Shown here: piece after piece, positions 1-10,109 of the stretch
How positions within the stretch are numbered: the first letter of the stretch is position 1
Layout of the letters: each line of letters starts with the position of its first letter
Assembly (NCBI RefSeq): GCF_020740795.1
Contig: NC_067285.1
Location: 16,980,001-17,044,000, forward strand
DNA from: Apus apus
Taxonomy: Eukaryota; Chordata; Aves; Apodiformes; Apodidae
DNA length: 64,000 nucleotides
Direction: 5' to 3'
Notes under the pieces: model-generated
Told to the model about the DNA's origin: nothing
Databases searched by the model: none
What the model saw: only the letters and a program-made list of their open reading frames with translations
Program-made: the position numbers and the translations under genes

Positions 1-1860
1 TGCAGGATAGTAGGGAATATACAACATTACATGTTATGGTAAATCACTGCTGTTGCCTTATCTGAGATACTGCATGCAGTGTTAATGTACCCATCTCAAA
101 AAACACACTACAGAATGATTAACGACTCAGAGAAATGTTGAAAAAGTCATTGAAGATGTGGAACAAGGTGACACTTAACTTTAGCAAACACCAAGCCATA
201 AGCCAAAGTACATTCCCCTCCAACTTGAACTGTGGCTTCCATCACAACAGGCAGTTGTTGAGAAGAACATGGCATTCATCAAACAGTCAAGCATGGACAA
301 ATTACATTAAAGTTGCATTTCTCTATTTCTGCACTTAAAATAATTTATAATTATTAGGGAATAAAAGGTTCTTTGGAATTCTGTCAGAAGCATCTGGCTG
401 TAGCTATTTTGGACAAGGGAACAACTAAGCAGCTGGATAAGGAAGTTGCTCCAGCGTGGCATTTCCAATTTTCTGTCTTTGAGACACATTGCTCAGAAAT
501 TAGCTCAACTTTGTTGCTGAGATTCGCAAAGTAAAATATATAAAATGTACATATGAATTAGTTGTTCAGAAGCATTTACAACACTGAGAACAGAAACAAT
601 GAACAAATATGGAAGGTACGACCAACATGTATTTTGAGGATGTGAGCAACTAGAAAATTTTGGCAAACTTTGCAGGCGCTTGAAAATGTAATTGCACAGT
701 GTTGGCTGGCTTCAGCTAGGTAAGTCCTGACAAACACAGATTCCCTTGGGAAGAACAGAAGTCAGTCTTTTTATAAGCTTATTATTAGAAGTTGAATATT
801 AGAATTGCAGAAATATTAGTTGCCAAGTACCTTATGATTAACCAGGCAATGATATTATCTTGTGAGGCAGCAACTTCTAAACCACAAGAATAGATTGCCA
901 ATGTTGGAAAAAAACCCAAACAAACAAAGAATTAACCCCAAATTCCACAATTTTGAAATAACTGTGAAATTTCAAAACCTGCTCCCTTTTGTCCTCCATA
1001 TACAACATATACTGCCCATTCAGGAAAACAACCAGTAAATATGTTGCTCCAGAGTGCAAAACAAAGGAAGAAAAAGGACAAAGCTGGAATAGAAACAATA
1101 GTTTGTGGTAGGGAAATCTGTTTGGTTTTGGAAAGTTTAATAGCACCTCTGAATGCCTAAATTTTCTGATACATATCAAACTACTGAAAAGAGAACATCC
1201 TTTAAATGTTTACATTTGAAGGCATTACCTATCTGCATTATAAAACGCAAACACCACCAAAAATCCACTGCTTTTAAATAATCCATATGTGCTGGCATTA
1301 ACACAATCTTAAACCCTATCTCTAACTTTTACTTAGCGTTATTTAAGATAACAGTAACTCCTTCAAACTAAATTGACTTCAAGGCTGAGACCAGGGAAAA
1401 ATATCTGGTACAGCAGCCGCCAGGAAAGCTCTGCCTTTCTACATGGGGTTCTGGAGTACATCAACCTGCAACTGCAGTATTATAATCATACTATATTAAC
1501 TTGAACCAAATAGGAAATGAATGTCCCTTCCAGACTTACAACTCACTTCAGAATTTTGCAAAGTTATTTTGAGAGCAGTGACACTATCACAGTACCTAAG
1601 AATGAGACAAAATTAAGACAATTTCAAGTGCTTTACAGAAAATCCTGCTACTGGGCTGGTTGTGACTGTTATCTACAAGTATGCATAAATGTAACTGGGT
1701 AAAATTGCAAAATAATCAGTTAATTCAATGACATGAACTGTAAAGTCTGCCTGGCAGGACTATTACAAATCAACTATGCTACAGTGATATTACTGTATAG
1801 AACCAGAACTTCTCTTAAGCCATTAAACTGCAAAGTTTTGTTTCCCTGTCTAAGAGTACC
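1..1860. other. Intergenic, no gene recognised
   Basis: AT-rich sequence. The open frames are short, overlap on both strands and show no domain or protein-like composition. No CR1 end, tRNA box or CpG cluster was seen. By mammalian synteny the flank upstream of SLC35G1 should lead to LGI1, but no LGI1-like leucine-rich or EPTP repeat sequence was recognised. Confidence 0.6.
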
Positions 1861-1867
1861 TTGTAGC

Positions 1868-1891
1868 CCTCCTTGTGCCTGCACAAGGAGG
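1868..1891. repeat. Perfect 10-bp inverted repeat (hairpin)
   Basis: The arm CCTCCTTGTG (1868-1877) is followed by the four-base loop CCTG and its exact reverse complement CACAAGGAGG (1882-1891). It sits at the start of a GC-richer stretch. As RNA it would form a stable short stem on either strand, but the stem is too short for a microRNA precursor. Confidence 0.6.
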
Positions 1892-2520
1892 AGCAGCCCA
1901 GAAGCTGCCTTTGGAAGGAGAGGACAAGCTCTATGTGTGCCTCAACAGTGTCAATTTCCTTGAAGTACAGCCACGGACAGGAGGCACTCCTCCCACAGAC
2001 AAGGACAACTCAGCAGGGTCTTGGGGATGTCAGCTCTTGCATTTCAGAACATTCCCAGTTTCGCTGGTATTTCAGAGGGAGTAATCTGCTTGTGTGTGTC
2101 ATCAAACCCAAGCTCACTTAGTGTCCGCTTGCTGGGGTGCCAGGAACAGATTGCAGAGATCAACAGACTGCAAAAGCTTGGTCAGCCCATTCCTCAGGGG
2201 CTGTCACACTGCCACTGTTAGCAGGATCTGAGCTATCTGAGGTTACATGGCCATAAAAATAACCATTCAGAGTTAGACCAGGGTTCATGTGCTCCAATAT
2301 GCTGCCTACTTGGCCAGATACGATGTGTATAAAAAAAGAGTATGGGAAATACAGCACAATGATTTCCCAGGATACCCTCGCAGCCTCCAGCAAGAAAGAA
2401 AAAAACCCCCTTGCTTCCTGCCTTAAGGAAGTATTATTGTGGACAGCAAAATGCCTAGAATCGGTACATTCTGCATGCATGGCAGCAGCAGGGGGGTTTC
2501 TATAATGAGGAATGCTGTTC
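1892..2520. other. GC-richer, partly coding-like stretch, unassigned
   Basis: Base composition rises above the AT-rich surroundings. The + strand frame that opens near 1875 reads for about 60 codons with a protein-like mix and then stops, and no single frame spans the block. It could be a decayed repeat, a non-coding exon or a conserved regulatory block. No family was recognised. Confidence 0.3.
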
Positions 2521-3397
2521 TGCATTGCAGCTTCTGGAGGTAACGAAGCAGCAATGACTTCACTTAAAAAACAATGAAAACAAGAGAGACTCCACCTATA
2601 ACTCTTGCTCTCTCAAATGAAAAGGATTTTGCAACCCATAATAACAACAGTTTTGTTTGCATTCCCCTCTGAACATACTAGTAGAAGCAAATTGAAAGGC
2701 GCAGACGTGTCAGAACAAGATGAGAGGTGCACAGGCTGAATCGTGTTAGTCTGATAAATATAATACATTTATGTATATACAGAACATAAATACGCTTTTT
2801 TATTATATATTTTATTAAGTAACATTCATATATAAATACATACATACTAGAGTCCCAAAACACTAATACTGATCCATCACCTATTACAAGGTTCTGTACA
2901 TTATTAGTAATTTTTGTTCTGGGGAAAAGCAGAAACCAAGGAAGAATAATCTCCTTCACATAAGGCATAGAAATGAATGCTTAATAATTCATAGGAGATG
3001 CAAGTAAGGAGGTTTCCCCCCTTCCTGCCCTGCAGAGCAGCCCCAGGCAGGTAGCTTACAGAACAGAAAATGTACTGTGTAAGTGCCAAGAAATGCAGCT
3101 AATTGAAATAGTTCCCTCCCCTTCCACAAAGATAAACTATCCATTCAGTCATTCCTACTGCTGCAGGAAAACAGTTAAGGTGACAGTGAAAAAATATAAT
3201 TGAACAAATAATCTTCTTTGAACAGCCACAAATGCCATTATGTAACAAAACAAGTGTGAGCATTTTCCATTTTCCTCCACTCCTTGGAAGCTCTGACACT
3301 CAATGGCACTCAAGCTGTTCTTCTACTATTTGATTTTTGTCCTGTGCTGCCTGCCAGAAAAGAAATCTCTGGAAAATAACCCAAACTTTAAAGTTAC
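2521..3397. other. Intergenic, nothing recognised
   Basis: AT-rich sequence with TA-rich patches around 2755-2850. Only short chance open frames are present. Confidence 0.55.
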
Positions 3398-3399
3398 TT

Positions 3400-3434
<35 letters not shown>

Positions 3435-3435
3435 T
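3398..3435. repeat. (TTTA)n microsatellite
   Basis: About nine perfect TTTA units in tandem, likely to be length-polymorphic. Confidence 0.95.
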
Positions 3436-4350
3436 CTTTTCTCTCCAAAGGGCTGGCTTCTATGAAGAAAATCCTTCCTTCTCCTGTCTACTACTAATTC
3501 TCTGAGTAATTTAGAAAGAGCATGTACTTAATTATTACATTGTTTCTGCATGTTGCAGAATCTTAACTAATACCTGCCTATTCCTGTTTTCTCTATCTAT
3601 AGTTCAAAGAATATCTGCCCTTCCCTCTTCCAAGACCTTTGGCTTTGGTAGCCAAGTTGAACACGCTTCTATAGGAATCTCTGCTATACGTAAGTGGTAT
3701 TTTGCACTAAATAATGAGTTCCTAGGTGATTTCCAAGAACTCCTTCAAGGAAAAGGTGGAGAAAACAAGTAAAGTTATCTAAATTGCCAAACAGGATCTA
3801 ACCAGAAATTGGGATGGATTTGGGAAATAAGTTTAAATGTAAAATATGTCGGGGGCTGAAAAGGTAAAAATATTAAATTTAGATATTTCCAAAATAAATG
3901 TAAGCAACTACCACGAGGAGGTGATTACTAGGAGAAGCACCGACCCAGGGCAACGCATGCATAAATGCCATCATGCTCATTTCTTCTCTTCTATACATCA
4001 AATGCCATCAATGTTTGTTCGTTTGTTTGTTTGTTTTGTTCTGGATTCCTTCTTCATTTTCTCTCATTTAGTTTTTGTTCACTGTGCATTTCTGTAATGC
4101 ACTGGATGATATTAGTCTTTATGAATTAAGAGTTACTCAATTGGAACAGTTTTAGCTAGTTTTATAGCTAATCTCATAATGTTCTGCATTCCTAGCAATA
4201 GTACCAACTCATCAGATGAGAAAGTACAGTAGGAGAAAGGAGACGTGCCATGGTTGCAAGCTCTTTGCTGTGTAAATGGCCCCAATAAACAACTGAAGAA
4301 GGAATTATGAGAGTTACTGTATTACAGTGAATCCATGTTCCTCTTGTATT
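3436..4350. other. Intergenic, nothing recognised
   Basis: AT-rich sequence without a supported gene. A short GTTT-type repeat lies at about 4013-4037, and an AATAAA hexamer lies at 4284-4289, upstream of the A-run that follows. Confidence 0.5.
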
Positions 4351-4374
4351 AAAAAAAAAAAAAAAAAAAAAAAA
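4351..4374. repeat. A24 homopolymer
   Basis: Twenty-four uninterrupted A. It could be the tail of an old retroposed sequence or a simple mononucleotide repeat. The AATAAA at 4284 is about 62 bases upstream, farther than is usual for a genuine tail, so a simple repeat is the more likely reading. Confidence 0.9.
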
Positions 4375-4821
4375 GTAAAATAAAATGCACTTTCCTGGAA
4401 AATTTTTACATACTGTGAGGACTCAGATACTCTCAACCAACCAACAATATGCCTGAATAAAACACCACCCTGCATATCTTTTGCCAGAAAGGAGATTTTT
4501 CTAAATTCAGGCTTTCACAGTGGTTGCTCTGCCAGGTTTTTATTAAAAATATAGATTTTCCTAAATGTATGTTTTATCAAGCACTCCTTCTTTGAAACAT
4601 GTAGGAATTCTGTTCATTACCTCCACTGTGTTGCAGTATAAAATAAGTACATACACATATGTGTATGCACCTGAGAGAGAGGCACACAGGGTATGTAAAT
4701 GTACATTTATCATTAAAAACTCTGCTCATTGAGATTAACTCAGTTAGTTTTGTCTTTTCAGCATGGTATACTTGTTACATGATAACAGCAATCTGTAAAA
4801 CCTCAGTGTTCTAAAGATATA

Positions 4822-4870
4822 GACGTGTTGGAGAGGGTCCAGAGAAGGGCCATGAAGATTGCTCAGCAAG
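4822..4870 (+). mobile_element. CR1 LINE fragment (internal 3' region)
   Basis: The stretch reads 'gtgttggagagggtccagag' and continues 'aagggccatgaagatt', matching the block of avian CR1 elements that lies a few hundred bases before their 3' end. Orientation is +. The match fades after about 4870. It may belong to the same insertion as the CR1 end at 5583-5780. Confidence 0.6.
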
Positions 4871-5029
4871 CAGTAGTTAAGCTATCTGAGGATAGAAGCA
4901 ATGCTCCACAACCTTTTTGTGACCAAAATCACCTAAGCAGCACATCTTTAATATTGGACCGAAAGGAACAGACTTTGAATATTGTCCTTCTTATCCATTA
5001 TTTTTCAATTCTTCAAAAGTAAAAAATAA

Positions 5030-5043
5030 ATATATATATATAT
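5030..5043. repeat. (TA)7 microsatellite
   Basis: A short perfect TA run. Confidence 0.85.
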
Positions 5044-5561
5044 TTCCTTCTGAAAACTACAGAAGTTTTGTGTTACATATATTCCTTACTTCTACCTGAA
5101 TGTGCTTGTCTCAACACTTCCAGTCTCCTGAACAGCAACTGATAATAGTGCAATCTGAAAAACACAGTTAAAAAGAGCCCCAGGATCTCCCCATCATAGT
5201 GACCAAAATTGCAGGATTCCCTATTACTACAATGTTCTAGCCTATGTTGTATTATTATAGTACTATTCAGTACAACCACCAACTCAGGGGGAAGAAGACT
5301 GTGATACTCTGAACTCATTCTGTGATACAAGATTAAACATTTGTACGACATGTGGAAACAATTTGTCGTGAGGACAAAACTGAGAATCATTCACTGTCCA
5401 CCTTAACAGGGAAGCTGAAAATTATGGGTCTCTTCTAGTATGGCAGATGGACATAAAAACCACTACAACATGCGCTGGAATTTTGATGGAGTGACATCAG
5501 CTAGCATAGACCACATCATCACTGGGCTGAGAGACCACAAGGACTCGTTCATTTTACACGA
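5044..5561. other. Intergenic between two CR1 fragments
   Basis: No gene or repeat family was recognised. Because CR1 fragments of the same strand lie on both sides, this may be later-inserted or strongly diverged sequence within one old element. Confidence 0.35.
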
Positions 5562-5586
5562 TTTTTTTTTTTTTTTTTTTTTTTTT
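5562..5586. repeat. T25 homopolymer
   Basis: Twenty-five uninterrupted T immediately before recognisable CR1 sequence. It probably expanded from the short T-run that precedes the 'actgtgaggg' motif in CR1. Confidence 0.9.
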
Positions 5587-5780
5587 ACTGTGAGGGAGAC
5601 TGAACACTGGAGCACATTGCCCAGGGAAGTGGTGCATTCTCCATCCTTGGAGATATTCAAAACCCTAAAGGACATAGTCCTGAACTCCAGCTGACCCTGC
5701 TTTGAGCAGGGAGGGGGGGTTGGAGTAGACAACCTTTCAAGGCACCAGATGTGCCCATCACTGTCAGCTATTCTATGGCT
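5583..5780 (+). mobile_element. CR1 LINE 3' end
   Basis: The order of motifs is that of an avian CR1 3' end on the + strand: 'tttactgtgaggga', 'cattgcccagggaagtggtg', 'ccatccttggagatattcaa', then 'gagcagggagggggggttgg', and finally the degenerate terminal 'ctattctatggct'. It is 5'-truncated, as almost all CR1 copies are, and carries no coding capacity. Confidence 0.85.
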
Positions 5781-5789
5781 CCCAAACAA

Positions 5790-8700
5790 CTCTGGGTTGA
5801 CCAGAAGTTTGAATGGATGACTAGGACAATGAAACTCCTTGGTGCTGCAATAATCATCTGTTTTATGGCATTCAGGTGCAGAGGTAAAAGGTTATTACAA
5901 TGCACTTAAGAGTTGGATCAATTTCAGAAGCTAAGTAATTCTTATCTATTTTTTTATTAAATCTTTCCAGAAGGAAAGGAACAAATGCAAGGTTATTATT
6001 TATTGTGTTACTTCCTTTTCACTAGCCTTTATTAGTTTTAATGAATTTATAGCTGGACAACTTAAATCCCAAATTAAGATCTTAAAAGTGGTTTCACGGA
6101 ATTTGCATTTTTACAGAATAAATGCCATCAATATAGCTTTCTGTTTTAAATCTTCTGCTAATTTTATAGCTTACAACTCTGCTGACATAGCTATGTTAAG
6201 ATCAAACTGGGATAGATGTCACCAGGGCATTCCACGTGCAGTACCCAGAAATTCAGCCTGTGTCTTTTCTGCTTGGGCTCTGCAGAGCCAGCACTGACCT
6301 TAGGTGAGGCAAGGAAGGGCTAGTTCAGCTCCAGGGCTCCCTGGTTTTATATTATTTAGTTCTCACCAAACCTTCAAGAGGCACTGTGTTTTGAAAAGCT
6401 TATTAGGATATCTCAGTTGTGGATAAATCTCACAGTGATTATAGTGGTTATAATCTCACAGAAAACTCCCATGGTTCTCTACAAAACTCAGCTAATCACT
6501 TTGTCATTTGTGCCTGTTTCTGTTAAGAGTTTCTGAAAAACGACTCTGAGGACTCGGAGACAGCACTTGGAAGCAGGGAGATGGAAAGTGAATTCCAAAG
6601 GATCCCTCCTCACCAGGCACACAGAGCCAGACCAGTAACTCATTACACTAGTACTTTACTAAGTACCTGTCAGGTCTGTATCGCAATCTGCAATGAAGCA
6701 CTGACAAAAATTGGCTGCCTAAATTCTGGATGAGAATGAGAATACTCCCCCCTTGAAAAGAGTAATGTAAGAAAACTCTCTTTGTGGAGAGTCATGACTA
6801 TATTGGAGAAGGTGGCTCCCTCTCTGCACTTATGATATTGTGGAAACCAGATAAATGCCATTTTCGTTGGTGCTGCAGCTGAATTTTCAATGGTCAAATT
6901 GCCCATGTTCACTAAAGCTTTTTCTTTTGGACTTTGCACTCAGGGAAGATATTATAGCAGGTCCTCACTGCTCTGAGTTGGTTGCAAGCTGGCAACACGC
7001 TGGAGAAATTAACAGCTAGTTCTGAGCAGAGCATTACACAGATGAGGCTTAATCTGTACTTGAAAGGGCTGCATAAAACATTGACCTGTCACATTTATGC
7101 AGCTACTTCATTTTCCAATCTAGGGCAGGGTGACTGCAAATTACATTTGTCTCCTGGTTAGTCTGGGCAGCTGCAACTGCTGTGTCATTTTGGAAGCACT
7201 CTCCCTACTCAGAGAAGAGGTTTGTACTTTACAAGCAGAACTTGGAAGCTCTCAAGCCTGGCAGTTCAACCAGGAGCAAACAGAACACTTTATGTATCTT
7301 GGCATAAACAAACACTGCCCGTAGACGTTCCTTTTCAGAGCCAGACATGGGGGGGCATGGAGGGGGTAGCTGCAGCGTCTCTTTCAAACTCTCCACAGTA
7401 CAGTACATAGCATTGTGGCACTTCTGCTTTGGGTTTCATAATGGATATATTGTAGAATATATAGAAATACATAATCTGCATATTTTAACAAAGTATATAA
7501 ACAAATTTTGTTCTGTGTCTGTACTATGGATTAAATGTTATGGGTCTGGTTTTCTTCATTGAAGGCTCCAGCTAGCCAGCTGCTTCTGCTGTTGCTGGCT
7601 ACAGAAGTAACTCACCTAGTGACTGCAAAGACAGGCTGTTCGGTGATTGCGTGTGCTCTGCCAGCCTGCTTCATGCTCACTGGCCAGGGGACGTGCCAGG
7701 TCTTCTTCCCAGGGACTTGTGGAACTGCCACCCCAGGATGGCTGGTGTGAGGCAGAATCTCCACTGCTGTCTTTCACCAAAACTTGTCTGGGGAGGGACA
7801 GTTCTAACTTCATGTTGGCAATTAATGGAATTTTGACCTGTAACAGCTGCCTTGCAGTACAAAGAAGTGTAACTTCCTTGGGAAAGCAGTGGGTTGCTGG
7901 GCTTATTTGCATCTCCCTCTCTAAATTAAACCAAAATCTGAGTGATAGGGAAGTGCATCAAGCAAAAATAATTCAGGGCGCCTGCTTGGGAAATTCTGCT
8001 GGTCTGACTCTCCGCTTTGTGGACATGCAGCTGCCATTGCACCTCCAGAGGAAATGCTCAGCCATCTCCAGAGGAAAGCTTAGCCAGGCTTTCAATATAG
8101 ACTTTGTAGAGAACTATGCCGATTGGAACTTAAATAAAAGTAGTTTGTATCTAGTGCTGCAGATATTTACTTATTTTCTTGGTTTATAGCAGAGGGAGTT
8201 CAAATAATGTAAATCGTCAGAAAGAATTAATCCTGATTTCATTTTCAACACAAACTTTTTAATGTTTTGGGGTTTTTTGTTGTTTGGTTGTTGTTGTTAT
8301 TGTTTTTTTAAAGTTATTTATATAACACATCTAATTTTTAGTTACGAATAATTTGTGGAATAATTCTGGTCATATTAATCAAATGTCAGCTCTGAGATAA
8401 TGAAATATTTATGGCCTCTGGTGGGTTAGCATGAACTATAAAATGTGGTCAATCAGAGACAAGGAAAGCTTGAAATAGCTTTTATAAGGTAGCTTGAGGG
8501 AAAGCTTGAAATAGTTTGTGTGAAATACTTTGTATTTACCATTTACAACTCATTTTGTTAAAACTGTAGATTATATTTCCCTTGTTAGGAATAGATGAAT
8601 AAATAAACACTGAATAATTTAAGCAGCTAAAATATTAGCGTGATCATAAATCCCTTATTTGAATAGAGATTCCTCCCTATTTTAATTATTGATAACAGCT

Positions 8701-8990
8701 CAACTTGTTTAAAAGGGAAGAATTTTAGCATTTGACATTTATTCTGCTTCTTTTTTTTCTAACACTTTTGATGGGTAAGTAAAAGTGGCTACTCTATTTC
8801 TTTGCACCAGCTCTCCTTTCTGATTCCTCTCCACAAAGACACATTGCTGTGTTTTTCTTCAAGGAAAACGTACCACGAGAAGGTGGCTACATTATTTTTG
8901 TACCCTACTAGCAATCTTTAAGGCTTTTCATATGCACCCAGAATGGTTAAATCGCCGACCAGGTTCCCATTTCCATTTCGACCTCTAGGA
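5790..8990. other. Intergenic upstream of SLC35G1, no gene recognised
   Basis: AT-rich at both ends with a GC-richer patch at about 7560-8060. An open frame of about 180 codons crosses 7647-8189, but it begins at TTG, has no domain and overlaps frames on the other strand, so it is treated as chance. A near-duplicate of about 20 bases built on 'tccagaggaaa' occurs near 8045 and 8070. Confidence 0.5.
8463..8514. repeat. 16-bp direct repeat pair
   Basis: GGAAAGCTTGAAATAG occurs identically at 8463-8478 and 8499-8514, so the period is 36 bases. It is probably a small local duplication. Confidence 0.8.
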
Positions 8991-9294
8991 AGGCAGCTGG
9001 TGCAGGCAGCAGCTCCTCCAGAGAGAGATGCTGCTGCTGCTGCCACTGCTCGCTGACACGGCAATTAAACGTTAATGGGCCCACTGATGGAAAGCCGAGC
9101 TATTTAAATCGGTGCCGAGATTGGACCAGCAGGGTTTCAAACTGTGACACACAGAATACAGAGAAGCTGTCATGGAAGCTGAACTATCTCGGTGCAGACC
9201 CTGCCTAGCAGCAGGCTGACACCACGAGCTGGTCCCGGGAGATTATCAGTCCCGTGCTCAGCAACAGTTACAGACTTTTATTTCAGGTGCTCAA
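8991..9294. promoter_or_regulatory. Upstream flank of the SLC35G1 CpG island
   Basis: The sequence becomes less AT-rich and holds a (CTG)-type run near 9028-9043, an AT-rich homeodomain-like near-palindrome around 9063-9076 (ATTAAACGTTAAT) and a TATTTAAA patch near 9100. These are only suggestive of an upstream regulatory region. Confidence 0.3.
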
Positions 9295-9331
9295 ATGACG
9301 CAACAACGCCCCGAAAAGAACTTTGCGTCAT
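9295..9331. promoter_or_regulatory. Inverted pair of TGACGCAA-type (ATF/CREB-C/EBP) sites
   Basis: ATGACGCAA at 9295-9303 faces its exact reverse complement TTGCGTCAT at 9323-9331 with a 19-base spacer. TGACGCAA is the type of composite half-site bound by C/EBP-ATF heterodimers and related bZIP proteins. The pair lies about 600 bases upstream of the SLC35G1 start codon at the edge of the CpG island. The inverted repeat is seen directly; factor binding is inferred. Confidence 0.45.
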
Positions 9332-9784
9332 CGTTTTCCACACGCTTTACTCCCTTACAAGCTCAGACGCCTGGCAAAGTCGGCCAGCGGCAGCCGGGGC
9401 CCGTGCCGCCCCTCCGAGCGCAGCCGCCCAGCCCGGCCGCCGCGCCCCAGGGCCAGGCTGCGGGCCAGCCCCGCGGCCCTCCGGCGGGAGGAGAGCTCCC
9501 CCTCCCGAGGCCCCGCAGCCTCGCTCCTCCGAGCCGAACCCGGCGCGGCCCCGAAGCTCTCCGCCGCCCGCGCCTTGTCCCTCTCAGGAGGCCGCCGCGG
9601 GCTGAGGAAACGCCGGGCGCTGCCTGCTGTCCCGGGAGAATCGTTTAGCTCCCCCAGGCGCTCAGGCAGGCATCTGCCGTGGCAGGGGTACTCGCAACCG
9701 GGCTATTTCCAGGTGGGGCCGTGACTGGGGAGGGGGAAGGCGCGGGGTGACCTGTGGCGGCCTCCGCCCCGCAGCGTGCGGCGA

Positions 9785-9843
9785 GCGGGGCGGGGCGGGA
9801 GGAGGGAGCCGGGCGGCGCGGGGCGGGGGCACCGCATGCGCAG
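9785..9843 (+). promoter_or_regulatory. SLC35G1: Probable SLC35G1 core promoter (GC boxes and NRF1 site)
   Basis: Overlapping Sp1-type GC boxes occupy about 9787-9800, with another GGGCGGGG at about 9821-9828. CGCATGCGCAG at 9833-9843 matches the NRF1 palindrome. No TATA box is seen. The start codon lies 62 bases after the NRF1 site, so transcription probably begins between the two and the 5' UTR is short. The transcription start itself cannot be seen. Confidence 0.4.
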
Positions 9844-9904
9844 GAAGGCAGGTGCCTGCCGGCTGGTCGGGAGCCGGGAGCATCGCGGGCAGCCCGGCGT
9901 CCTC

Positions 9905-10109
9905 ATGGTGCCGTGTCAGGGCGGCGAGGCCACCGCTGTTCCGGTAGCGGGCGGAAAGGAGCCGGAGGTGCCGCTGGGCCGGGAGGACGGTGCGGGCGCG
10001 GGGCAGTGCCTGTGCCCGGAGCCCGGCATGGAGGCGGCGGGCGCCGAAGAGCGCCGCGTTTGTGGCTGCTGCTCGGGCTTGTCCTGGCCGCGCTGCTGCA
10101 AGGCACCCG
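9905..10109 (+). CDS. SLC35G1: SLC35G1 coding exon 1 (residues 1-68)
   Basis: It encodes the cytosolic N-terminal region: acidic and alanine/glycine-rich sequence ending in a cysteine cluster (Cys53, 55, 56, 64, 65) just before the first helix. The mammalian protein has a similar CxxC...CC cluster there, which may be lipid-modified (inference). The donor CCCG|GTGAGG leaves one base for the next codon (phase 1). This exon diverges fastest and was too short and GC-rich to be obvious without the downstream splice phase. Confidence 0.85.

Noticed and set aside
7647-8189. A 180-codon + strand frame upstream of SLC35G1
   Set aside because: It starts with TTG, overlaps frames on the opposite strand, includes a local near-duplication and has no recognisable domain. 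LGI1 features were looked for and not found.
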